From PUPG01 sp031323845 (GTDB taxonomy: Bacteria > Bacteroidota > Bacteroidia > Bacteroidales > UBA7960): a DNA stretch of 8,638 nucleotides. Under the pieces are notes generated by a model that was not told the DNA's origin, did not search any database, and worked only from the letters and a program-made list of their open reading frames with translations. The stretch's first letter is position 1; every line of letters begins with the position of its first letter. Below are positions 1 through 6,222 of this stretch, piece by piece. The stretch covers positions 1-8,638 of the forward strand of contig JAVIYP010000085.1 in NCBI GenBank assembly GCA_031323845.1, in the 5' to 3' direction. Position numbers and translations under genes: made by a program.

Positions 1-1
1 G

Positions 2-142
2 GCCAGCCGGGTGCCCGGCATGGACGGCGACTACGAAGTGCCGGAACACCCCGCACTCACCCTGAAGCCCGACGAGAACGGCAAAAACCCGGAGCGGATC
101 ATCGAATACCTGGAAAAAGCAGGCGTGTTTCCGCTGAAGTGA
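2..142 (+). CDS. Adenylylsulfate (APS) kinase, C-terminal fragment (5' end outside window)
   Basis: An open frame runs in from the left edge and stops with TGA at 140-142, giving the last 46 residues of a protein. The sequence has the tail pattern of CysC-type APS kinases: a Gly-rich turn followed by a YEVPEHPALTL segment, matching the family's Y-E-x-P-E-x-P-x-L/I-x-L signature, then a short linker and a final amphipathic helix (RIIEYLEKAG). APS kinase phosphorylates adenylylsulfate to PAPS, the sulfate donor for sulfotransferases and for assimilatory reduction. The P-loop and catalytic core lie outside the window, so activity cannot be judged. Whether this is a stand-alone CysC or the kinase half of a CysN-CysC fusion cannot be seen. 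A flippase gene follows 28 bp downstream on the same strand, suggesting co-transcription and a possible role in glycan sulfation (inference). Confidence 0.65.
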   Translation, partial: ASRVPGMDGDYEVPEHPALTLKPDENGKNPERIIEYLEKAGVFPLK

Positions 143-170
143 ACAGGGCGGGCGCCAAACACATACCCTT

Positions 171-1634
171 TTGAGCCTTCGAGAAAAGACCATATCCGGA
201 GTCATGTGGAGCGCAGCGGACAGCTTTGCCAGCCAGGCTGTGAACTTCGTGGTAATGGTCGTGCTGGCAAGAATACTGATGCCCAGGGAGTTCGGGCTGA
301 TGGGCATGACCGCCATCTTTATCGCCATCTCCGCTACATTCGTCAACAGCGGACTCGCGAGCGCCCTTATAAGAAAGAAAGACTGCAGCCAGGCGGACTA
401 CGCCACCGTGTTCTACTATAACCTGGGAATGGGTGTCCTGTTCTATGCCATCCTCTTCCTTTCTGCCGGTGCCATTGCCGGCTTTTTTGACGAACCCCTG
501 GTTAAGCCTATGGTCCGGGTGCTGGGCCTCGACCTCATCATCAGGTCGCTGAGCATCATACAAAACACCAGGCTGGTGAAGCGCATTGACTTCAGGCAGC
601 TTGCTAAAGTCAGCGTCACCGCCAGCGTGCTCTCGGGCGCCATCGGCATCCTGATGGCTCTTCAGGGTTATGGCGTGTGGAGCCTCGTGGCGCGGATGGT
701 GGCTGCCGCCGCGTTCACCACCGCACTGCTCTGGCTGTGGAACCGCTGGTGGCCGTCAGCAGGCTTCAGCCGCGAGTCTTTTAAAGAGCTCTTTGGCTTC
801 GGAAGCAAACTGCTCGCAAGCTCACTGCTCGACACCGTTGCAAAAAACATTTACCAGCTGGTGATAGGCCGCTTCTACGCAGCCCAGGACCTGGGGTTCT
901 ACACCCAGGCAAAGATGTTCAAGGATGTGCCCGCTGTGAAAATCTCGCAGGTCACCGGAAGGGTAACCTACCCGGTGCTTTCGGAGATACGCGACGAACC
1001 CGAAAGGCTTAAAAAAGGTTACCGCCACGTCATCAGCATCACCACCTTCCTGAGCTTCTCGGTGATGGCCCTGATGGCGGCAACAGCCGAACCCCTCATC
1101 ATCACGCTGATCGGAGAAAAATGGCGCACCTCCATTCTGTATCTTCAAATGCTGTGCTTTGTCGGGATGATGTACCCCCTGCACGCAACAAACCTGAACA
1201 TGCTCAAGGTGCAGGGACGCTCCGATCTCTTTCTGAAACTGGAGCTCATCAAAAAGCTGCTGATCGTGCCCGCCGTACTGACCGGGATCTTTTACGGAAT
1301 CGTTCCCATGATCGGCGTTATGATGATCAACAACGTAATCGCTTACTTTTTGAATTCGTCCTGGTCGGGAAGGCTGGTCAGCTACCCGGTGGCTGAACAG
1401 CTGCGTGACGTGTACCCCGCCTTCCTGGTGGCCGTTATTGCAGGCGCGGCCGTTTACCTGGCAGCCGGCCTGATGCCTTTCGGCTATACCGGTCTGCTGA
1501 TCGCACAGCTGCTCCTTGGAGGTCTGCTGATCGTACTCATCAGCGAAGGGCTGCGGCTGTCATCCTACCTTCAGGTCAAGGAAATCGCCGCATCCAAAAT
1601 CAAATCCTTAATAAACAGAAAATCAACATCCTGA
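171..1634 (+). CDS. Wzx-type polysaccharide flippase (MOP superfamily, WzxC/TuaB-like)
   Basis: This 487-residue polytopic membrane protein should translocate lipid-linked oligosaccharide repeat units (or a teichuronic-acid-like unit) across the cytoplasmic membrane. The N-terminus LREKTISGVMWS followed by a hydrophobic helix and LARILMPREFGLMGM is typical of the Polysacc_synt_3/WzxC group of lipopolysaccharide biosynthesis proteins. About 12-14 hydrophobic segments are spread along the chain, and the length is normal for the family (about 480-500). The TTG at 171 is chosen as start because translation from it gives the standard family N-terminus (L/M-S-L-R-x-K-T-I-S-G); the next in-frame ATG (Met12) would cut into the first helix. 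There is no Shine-Dalgarno sequence. It follows the APS kinase end by 28 bp and is followed by a 343-bp repeat-rich gap, so it probably ends its transcription unit. The exact substrate cannot be inferred. Confidence 0.9.
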   Translation: MSLREKTISGVMWSAADSFASQAVNFVVMVVLARILMPREFGLMGMTAIFIAISATFVNSGLASALIRKKDCSQADYATVFYYNLGMGVLFYAILFLSAGAIAGFFDEPLVKPMVRVLGLDLIIRSLSIIQNTRLVKRIDFRQLAKVSVTASVLSGAIGILMALQGYGVWSLVARMVAAAAFTTALLWLWNRWWPSAGFSRESFKELFGFGSKLLASSLLDTVAKNIYQLVIGRFYAAQDLGFYTQAKMFKDVPAVKISQVTGRVTYPVLSEIRDEPERLKKGYRHVISITTFLSFSVMALMAATAEPLIITLIGEKWRTSILYLQMLCFVGMMYPLHATNLNMLKVQGRSDLFLKLELIKKLLIVPAVLTGIFYGIVPMIGVMMINNVIAYFLNSSWSGRLVSYPVAEQLRDVYPAFLVAVIAGAAVYLAAGLMPFGYTGLLIAQLLLGGLLIVLISEGLRLSSYLQVKEIAASKIKSLINRKSTS

Positions 1635-1683
1635 TACAACCCCCAACGAAGCCAAAAAGCCTCAATAAATTAACACTTAAACG

Positions 1684-1699
1684 AATAAACGATTCAACA
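1684..1699 (+). repeat. Outlying two-unit copy of the 8-bp tandem repeat
   Basis: Two adjacent 8-mers, AATAAACG and ATTCAACA, are of the same type as the long array that begins at 1813. A 15-bp stretch here (AACGATTCAACAATA, 1688-1702) is repeated exactly at 1873-1887. This shows that the short copy and the long array are related and bracket the inverted-repeat block between them. Confidence 0.7.
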
Positions 1700-1725
1700 A
1701 TAGTTTTCCGATTTCTCTTTCTTCC

Positions 1726-1783
1726 TTCGAGCTTCCAAGCAGGTTTCTCACTGCGCTCGAAATAAACTTCGAGCTAATTCGAA
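1726..1783. repeat. Cluster of TTCGAGC/GCTCGAA inverted repeats (Bacteroidota-type intergenic element)
   Basis: TTCGAGC occurs at 1726-1732 and again at 1768-1774, with its exact reverse complement GCTCGAA at 1755-1761 and the palindrome TTCGAA at 1778-1783. The middle copy can pair with either neighbour: with the right copy it makes a 7-bp stem and 6-base loop (1755-1774), with the left copy a 7-bp stem and 22-base loop. Read on the minus strand, 1742-1763 gives an ATTTCGAGCGCAGTGAGAAAC-like string. I recall this as a common interspersed intergenic motif in Bacteroidota genomes (recollection, not checked). There is no T-tract after the stem on either strand, so it is not a canonical terminator. 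Its function is unknown. Confidence 0.6.
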
Positions 1784-1812
1784 ACCAATCCTTCACAAAG
1801 AAAAAACCAACA

Positions 1813-1884
1813 AATAAACGATTAAACAATTCAACGATTCAACGATTCAACAATTAAACGATTAAACAATTCAACGATTCAACA
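1813..1884 (+). repeat. 8-bp degenerate tandem array, nine units (consensus ATTMAACR)
   Basis: The tract divides without gaps into nine 8-mers. After a first unit AATAAACG the others are only ATTAAACA, ATTAAACG, ATTCAACG or ATTCAACA, so variation is confined to the fourth base (A/C) and the eighth base (A/G). A higher-order repeat is visible: 29 bases at 1815-1843 recur exactly at 1855-1883, an offset of 40 bp or five units. The period of 8 is not a multiple of 3 and all frames are short, so it is non-coding. The unit count may vary between strains (inference). Confidence 0.85.
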
Positions 1885-1916
1885 ATATCTTCACATCTGC
1901 ACATCTGCACATCACC
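1885..1916 (+). repeat. Second 8-bp tandem block (ACATCTGC type), in phase with the preceding array
   Basis: Continuing the same 8-bp register from 1813, the units become ATATCTTC, ACATCTGC, ACATCTGC and ACATCACC. The register is kept although the unit sequence changes, so the whole 104-bp stretch 1813-1916 is 8-periodic. The block ends 61 bp before the aminotransferase start codon. Confidence 0.75.
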
Positions 1917-1977
1917 TCAGCATCTTAGACATAAAAGCAAAACCCAAACAATCACACACATACGTAAACACTAACCG

Positions 1978-3096
1978 ATGAGGAAGCCCATTTATGTGAC
2001 CCGGCCTGCGCTGCCGCCACTGGAAGAATATACGGAGTTGCTTGAACAGATATGGGATAAGCGCATCCTGACGAACAACGGCCCCATGCACAAGCAGCTG
2101 GAGGAGGAGCTGGCGTCATACCTTGGCGTGAACTATGTTTCGCTGTTTGCCAACGGAACGCTGGCGCAAATCACCGCGCTGCAGGCGCTGCGCATCAGCG
2201 GGGAGGTGATCACCACGCCTTACAGCTTTGTGGCCAGCACCCATTCGCTTTGGTGGAACAACATCAAGCCGGTGTTTTCCGACATCGAGGGCGCCTACTG
2301 CAACCTCGATCCCGAAAAGATAGAGGCGGCCATAACGCCGCACACCACCGCCATAATGCCGGTGCACGTTTACGGAAACCCGTGCAGCGTGGAGCGCATC
2401 AGGGACATTGCAAATGTTTACGGACTGAAGGTGATCTACGACGCATGTCATACTTTTGATGTCAGGATAAACGGCGAGCCTGTGCTGAACTACGGCGACC
2501 TGTCGGTGATGAGCTTTCATGCCACCAAGGTGTTTAACACGTTTGAGGGCGGCGCCATCATCTGTCACGACGAACATATGAAGAAGCGCATAGACTTCCT
2601 CAAGAACTTCGGTTTTGCCGGTGAAACCACTGTTGTGGCGCACGGCATCAACGCAAAGATGAACGAGATGCAGGCAGCCCTGGGTTTGTTGCAGCTGAAG
2701 CGCATCAAAGAAAACATTGAAAAGCGCCGCCAGGTTTGTGAGCAGTACAGGGAACGGCTCACTGGCACCGGGGGGGTGAGTTTTTTATCGGACATCGAAG
2801 GCGTGCAGCATTGTTATTCCTATTTTCCCGTGTTCATTGACGCCAGCCTTTACGGTATGAGCCGGAACGACCTTTACGACAAGCTTAAGGAGCAGGGCAT
2901 TTATGGCAGGCGGTACTTCTATCCGCTCATCAGCCAGTTCCCGGCCTACCGCGGCCATGAGTCGGCCTTGCCCGGAAAGCTTCCGGTGGCGGAGAAAAAA
3001 ACGGAGCAGGTGATCTGCCTGCCCCTGTACCCCGAACTGGAGCCCGAAGCTGTTGATCACATCTGCAGCATCATCAGCAAAAACCGGCGTCAGTAG
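1978..3096 (+). CDS. DegT/DnrJ/EryC1/StrS-family nucleotide-sugar aminotransferase (VioA-like)
   Basis: This 372-residue fold-type I PLP enzyme of the sugar aminotransferase family transfers an amino group, usually from glutamate, to a keto sugar nucleotide in the cytoplasm. Visible family landmarks are LTNNGP (31-36), the FANGTLA turn (58-64) that binds cofactor phosphate, TTPYSFVAS (79-87), the PLP-ring Asp155 in YDACHTFD, the Schiff-base Lys184 in SFHATK, EGG (190-192) and MNEMQAALG (228-236). The N-terminus (VTRPALPPLEEY, then an IWDKRILTNNGP segment) resembles VioA-type enzymes, which make dTDP-4-amino-4,6-dideoxyglucose, but substrate cannot be fixed from sequence alone. No nucleotidyltransferase or dehydratase that would supply the keto sugar is in the window. 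Length is normal and the ATG start suits the family. It is the first gene after the repeat-rich gap and heads the downstream gene run, followed 33 bp later by the lyase gene. Confidence 0.9.
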   Translation: MRKPIYVTRPALPPLEEYTELLEQIWDKRILTNNGPMHKQLEEELASYLGVNYVSLFANGTLAQITALQALRISGEVITTPYSFVASTHSLWWNNIKPVFSDIEGAYCNLDPEKIEAAITPHTTAIMPVHVYGNPCSVERIRDIANVYGLKVIYDACHTFDVRINGEPVLNYGDLSVMSFHATKVFNTFEGGAIICHDEHMKKRIDFLKNFGFAGETTVVAHGINAKMNEMQAALGLLQLKRIKENIEKRRQVCEQYRERLTGTGGVSFLSDIEGVQHCYSYFPVFIDASLYGMSRNDLYDKLKEQGIYGRRYFYPLISQFPAYRGHESALPGKLPVAEKKTEQVICLPLYPELEPEAVDHICSIISKNRRQ

Positions 3097-3129
3097 CACG
3101 CTTCCGGGAGGCGCTTAAACAAATCACTT

Positions 3130-4272
3130 ATGAAACATCAGCAATACAATCCGGGCTTCGCCTTTGTCAGGGAGCCCGGGGAGTTCAACAAATTCACCGA
3201 AAGGGAGGTGCTGCAATACTGCCTTGGTGCAACGCTTTACATGCCCGGCACCAGGGAGGTCGTTGACAAAATTTTAAACAGGGGGCTCGCTGAGCTGGCA
3301 TCCATGGTGATGTGTTTTGAAGATGCCATCATGGAGGAAGAGCTGGGGGTAGCGGAGAGCAATGTGCTGCAGCACCTGAAAAGATTGTCGGATGCCCTGG
3401 AGCAGGGAAGAATCACACACGATGAGATCCCGCTGACTTTTCTAAGGGTACGCACCACGGAGCAGTTCCGCCGTTTTGCTGAAAAGCTTACCCCGGAGCT
3501 GGCGGCGGTGCTTTCGGGCTTTGTATTTCCCAAGTTCTACAGCTACAATGCATCCGAATACCTCGGGCTGCTGGAGCAGCTGAACCGGGCCCTGGGCCAC
3601 AGGCTCTACGGCATGCCCATACTGGAAGGCCATGCCATTGCCATGGTCGAAACGCGCATGCAGGAGCTGATCGGGCTGAGAGACATTCTAAAACCTTACA
3701 AAGAGCTCATCCTGAACATCCGCGTTGGCGGCACCGACTTTTCCTCGCTGTTCGGCGTGCGCCGGGGCATCAATTACTCCATTTATGACATCCTGACCGT
3801 CAGGGACTGCATTTCCGACATCCTCAATGTTTTCGGAAGGGTAGAAGAAGATTATGTCGTTTCGGGGCCGGTGTGGGAGTACTTCCTGGCACACAAAAAG
3901 GATGACCTTAGCCGGCTGCTCGAGCAGAACATTCACCGGTCGCTCATGTCCAGAAATCCCATCCTGAACGATGCCATTGACGGCTTGCTCAGGGAGGTGA
4001 TGCTCGACAGGGCAAACGGCTTTATCGGCAAAACCATCATTCATCCTTCACATGCCCGCTTTGTAAATGCGATGCAGGCGGCAACGCGCGAAGAATACGA
4101 AGACGCCCTCCAGATACTGGAAGGCGCCGGGGGCGTTGTGAAAAGCTCGCGGGCGAACAAGATGAACGAAAGGAACCCCCACAGAAGCTGGGCGAAAAGG
4201 ATTGTCAGCACGGCACACGTCTATGGCGTGGTTGAAAACGAAGCTTCCTATATCGAGCTGATACGGGCATAG
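3130..4272 (+). CDS. CitE-like C-C bond lyase, HpcH/HpaI superfamily (Ter-operon type)
   Basis: This 380-residue TIM-barrel protein is of the C-C_Bond_Lyase type (CitE-like, within the HpcH/HpaI aldolase/citrate lyase superfamily). Features seen are GATLYMPG (33-40), the MCFEDAI motif (61-67), LRVR (105-108), FPKF (133-136), PILEG (163-167, Glu166), NIRVGGTDFSSLFGVRR (196-212, Asp203), a VRDCISDILNVFGR helix region (224-237), SGPVWEYF (245-252) and GKTIIHPSH (300-308). By analogy with CitE enzymes, Glu166 and Asp203 are likely metal ligands, so the active site seems intact. Family members are best known from tellurite-resistance-associated biosynthetic operons together with ATP-grasp, phosphoribosyltransferase and HAD proteins. 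None of these is in the window; here it sits between a sugar aminotransferase (33 bp upstream) and membrane glycosylation genes (34 bp downstream). The reaction is unknown: cleavage or formation of a C-C bond in an oxoacid or acyl-type substrate is the family expectation. Confidence 0.85.
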   Translation: MKHQQYNPGFAFVREPGEFNKFTEREVLQYCLGATLYMPGTREVVDKILNRGLAELASMVMCFEDAIMEEELGVAESNVLQHLKRLSDALEQGRITHDEIPLTFLRVRTTEQFRRFAEKLTPELAAVLSGFVFPKFYSYNASEYLGLLEQLNRALGHRLYGMPILEGHAIAMVETRMQELIGLRDILKPYKELILNIRVGGTDFSSLFGVRRGINYSIYDILTVRDCISDILNVFGRVEEDYVVSGPVWEYFLAHKKDDLSRLLEQNIHRSLMSRNPILNDAIDGLLREVMLDRANGFIGKTIIHPSHARFVNAMQAATREEYEDALQILEGAGGVVKSSRANKMNERNPHRSWAKRIVSTAHVYGVVENEASYIELIRA

Positions 4273-4306
4273 CGCACATCGCACAGGCGAAACACAACAA
4301 GCCTTC

Positions 4307-5284
4307 TTGAAACGCAAACAGATAAATAAAGCGCTAAAGGTACTGGTGACGGCCGTCACTCTTTTCCTGGTGATCAGGATGATCGACCCGGTGCACCTCA
4401 GGCAAAACATCGTGCTGGTGCCCTGGTGGTTTTATGTTGTGGCCATCAGCCTGACGTTCTTTCGCACCTGGATGCTGTCGGTCAGATGGCGGTTGCTGAA
4501 CTCCGACCTGTCGGGACAGATCTCGGGCTGGCAGTATTTTCGCTTCTCGGTGATCGCGAGGCTGTACGACTTCATCATGCCGGGGGCCCTTGGGGGCGAC
4601 ATCATCAAGGGAGGCTACGTGTGGCATCACGTCAAGGAAAAAAAGGGCGAAAACATCATCTCCATGCTTGTTGACAGGCTCGTGGGCCTGGTGTCCATGC
4701 TTTCGATAGGATTCATTGCCCTGCTTTTTGCCCGCGAACGCCTGAACATTGACACGGTCAGCATCGTCGCCGTCACCGCTGCGCTTGTTGTCGTTATCTT
4801 CCTCCTGGAGCGCAAGGATTTTTTTCTGAAGGAAATAAAAAGCATAAAGCGGCAGGGGCGCATCCCTGCCTTTATCGGCAAGACAGCCGACACCCTGGAG
4901 ACCAGCCTGAGTTTTTACAGGAAGAACAGGAGGCGGGTATTCCTGGCCTTCTGTATCGCCTTGCCGGTGAACATCATTCCCTTTTTGTTCTACTTTCTGA
5001 AAGTGTTTCTGCTGCAGATCGACATCTCGCTGATACACGTCGTGTTTGTGCTGGCCATCGCTTCACTGATTTCCGCATTGCCCATAAGCCTTGGCGGCCA
5101 CGGCGTAAGGGAGCTGTCGCTGGTGTATCTGTTCGGCCTGTTCGGCGTCACCACGGACCAGGTGATCACCCTGGTGGCCGTCAGCTACCTGCAAAAAATA
5201 ATTTTTGCCGCAACAGCACTGCTCTTCCTCGTCGATATGGAAAAAATCATACGTAAATTCGTCAAACCAATAAGCACAAGCTAA
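4307..5284 (+). CDS. UPF0104 / LPG_synthase_TM-family integral membrane protein (putative flippase)
   Basis: This 325-residue protein has about 7-8 hydrophobic helices. It carries the conserved elements of the lysylphosphatidylglycerol synthase transmembrane-region family: RWRLLN (60-65), FIMPGALGGDIIKGGY (89-104), VDRLVGL (122-128) and ALPISLGGHGVRELSLVYLF (257-276). The family includes the MprF flippase domain and AglD-like proteins, but the MprF catalytic domain is absent here. In glycan loci such proteins are usually annotated as flippase-like; I infer that it moves a lipid-linked sugar. The TTG at 4307 is chosen as start because it gives the usual short basic N-terminus (KRKQINKALK) before helix 1; the next ATG (Met25) would remove that helix. 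The stop codon TAA overlaps the next gene's ATG by one base (TAATG), indicating translational coupling with the glycosyltransferase. Confidence 0.85.
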   Translation: MKRKQINKALKVLVTAVTLFLVIRMIDPVHLRQNIVLVPWWFYVVAISLTFFRTWMLSVRWRLLNSDLSGQISGWQYFRFSVIARLYDFIMPGALGGDIIKGGYVWHHVKEKKGENIISMLVDRLVGLVSMLSIGFIALLFARERLNIDTVSIVAVTAALVVVIFLLERKDFFLKEIKSIKRQGRIPAFIGKTADTLETSLSFYRKNRRRVFLAFCIALPVNIIPFLFYFLKVFLLQIDISLIHVVFVLAIASLISALPISLGGHGVRELSLVYLFGLFGVTTDQVITLVAVSYLQKIIFAATALLFLVDMEKIIRKFVKPISTS

Positions 5285-6219
5285 TGAATGTGGATGTAAG
5301 TATCGTTGTTCCCGTTTATTATAATGAAGGCTCGCTGGAGCCGCTGGTGTCGGCCATCAAAAATGAAGTCATCAGTAAAAATGCCGGCAGAAGTTTTGAG
5401 ATCGTTTTTGTGGATGACGGCTCGGGCGACAACTCCTTTCTTAAGCTGATGGAGCTGCGTGAGCAAAACCAGGGGCTGATAAAAGTCGTTAAACTGTCGC
5501 GCAACTTTGGCCAGGTCAATGCCATCAGGGCGGGCCTGCACCACAGCAAAGGCAAGGCTACGGTAATTATGAGCGCCGACCTCCAGGATCCGCCCGGACT
5601 GATCAACGACATGATACATCACCACTTCAACGAAGGCCACGCCGTGGTTATCTGTGCCCGTGAAAGCCGGGAAGAAAGCCAATACCGGGTGCTGACCTCC
5701 AGGTTCTACTTCTGGCTTCTTAAAAAACTGGCCTTCAAAGACATGCCTCCGGGAGGTTTCGACTATTATCTTATTAACGACAAAGTCAGAGACCTTATCA
5801 ACAAATACGAAGACAGGGGCACCGGCATCAAAACACTCATCTTCTATGCCGGCTTCAAACCCAAGTTTATCTATTATACCCGCCTAAAACGCCGCCACGG
5901 AAAGTCAACCTACAACTTCAGCAAGAAGTTCAACCAGATGGTCAGGCTGGTCATGTCCTATTCTTTCCTTCCCATACGCATCATTTCGCTCATCGGCGCG
6001 ATAACGGCGCTGGTAGGCTTTGTGTGGGCTGCCATTTCATTGTACTACATCATCTTTGTAGGTATGGCTTACAGGGGCACAAGGGTGATTTTTGTGTTGA
6101 TACTGACGCTGTCGGGGCTTCAGATCCTCATGACGGGGATCCTCGGCGAATATCTCTGGAGGGCGTTCGATCAGATCCGGAACAGGCCCAAGTATATTAT
6201 TGATGAAATCTACGAATAG
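5284..6219 (+). CDS. GtrB/DPM-like polyprenyl-phosphate glycosyltransferase (GT2) with two C-terminal TM helices
   Basis: This 311-residue family 2 glycosyltransferase should transfer a sugar from a nucleotide donor to undecaprenyl phosphate on the cytoplasmic face. An N-terminal GT-A domain shows SIVVPVYYNEG (6-16), VDDGS (43-47), LSRNFGQVNAIRAG (71-84), SADLQDPP (97-104, with the DxxD metal/donor motif) and an RRHGKSTYN acceptor-side motif (203-211). Two hydrophobic segments follow (about 230-257 and 267-290), as in GtrB, YkcC and YkoT. Length is typical (about 310-330). The donor sugar cannot be read from the sequence. It overlaps the upstream membrane protein by one base and lies 3 bp before the DUF6044 gene, so the three are very probably made together. 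The GT2-DUF6044 pairing mirrors Bacillus subtilis ykoT-ykoS (established family knowledge, recalled). Confidence 0.93.
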   Translation: MNVDVSIVVPVYYNEGSLEPLVSAIKNEVISKNAGRSFEIVFVDDGSGDNSFLKLMELREQNQGLIKVVKLSRNFGQVNAIRAGLHHSKGKATVIMSADLQDPPGLINDMIHHHFNEGHAVVICARESREESQYRVLTSRFYFWLLKKLAFKDMPPGGFDYYLINDKVRDLINKYEDRGTGIKTLIFYAGFKPKFIYYTRLKRRHGKSTYNFSKKFNQMVRLVMSYSFLPIRIISLIGAITALVGFVWAAISLYYIIFVGMAYRGTRVIFVLILTLSGLQILMTGILGEYLWRAFDQIRNRPKYIIDEIYE

Positions 6220-6222
6220 TCT

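Larger units (their letters stand above)
1635..1977 (+). other. Repeat-rich AT-rich intergenic region
   Basis: This is the only gene-free stretch longer than 300 bases. It is much more AT-rich than the flanking genes. It contains, in order: a short copy of an 8-bp repeat motif (1684-1699), a pyrimidine-rich stretch running into TTCGAGC/GCTCGAA inverted repeats (1700-1783), a long phased 8-bp tandem tract (1813-1916), and 61 bp of A/C-rich leader before the aminotransferase ATG. I see no open reading frame with protein-like composition on either strand, no tRNA-like fold and no convincing intrinsic terminator with a T-run. It should contain the promoter of the downstream gene run, but I found no good match to the Bacteroidota -7 (TAnnTTTG) and -33 elements. 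Confidence 0.8.

Noticed and set aside
1701..1708. TAGTTTTC as a Bacteroidota -7 promoter element (TAnnTTTG)
   Set aside because: The last base does not match, I see no -33 TTG-type element at the right distance upstream, and it is about 270 bp from the next start codon.
1755..1774. Intrinsic terminator after the Wzx gene
   Set aside because: A 7-bp stem with 6-base loop is present, but no T-run follows on either strand, and it lies 120 bp past the stop codon.
1813..1916. CRISPR array
   Set aside because: The units are 8 bp and directly adjacent with no spacers; no cas gene is present.
2116..2643. Antisense open frame (175 codons) opposite the aminotransferase
   Set aside because: It is His/Arg/Val-rich without motifs and overlaps the region encoding the PLP-binding residues of the real gene.
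3106..3111. GGGAGG as a ribosome binding site for the lyase gene
   Set aside because: It ends about 18 bases before the ATG, too far for a Shine-Dalgarno interaction, and the other genes here show no such sequence at normal spacing.
3130..4272. A Ter (tellurite/stress) operon
   Set aside because: Only the C-C bond lyase is present; no terD-like, TerC, ATP-grasp, phosphoribosyltransferase or HAD gene is seen in the window.
4334..5038. Long antisense open frame (234 codons) opposite the UPF0104 gene
   Set aside because: Its translation is rich in His, Gln, Asp, Arg and Lys with no domain pattern, as expected for the complement of a GC-rich membrane-protein gene; the plus-strand gene has clear family motifs.
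4307..5284. MprF-type lysylphosphatidylglycerol synthase
   Set aside because: Only the transmembrane domain is present (325 residues); the C-terminal aminoacyl-transferase domain of MprF is absent.
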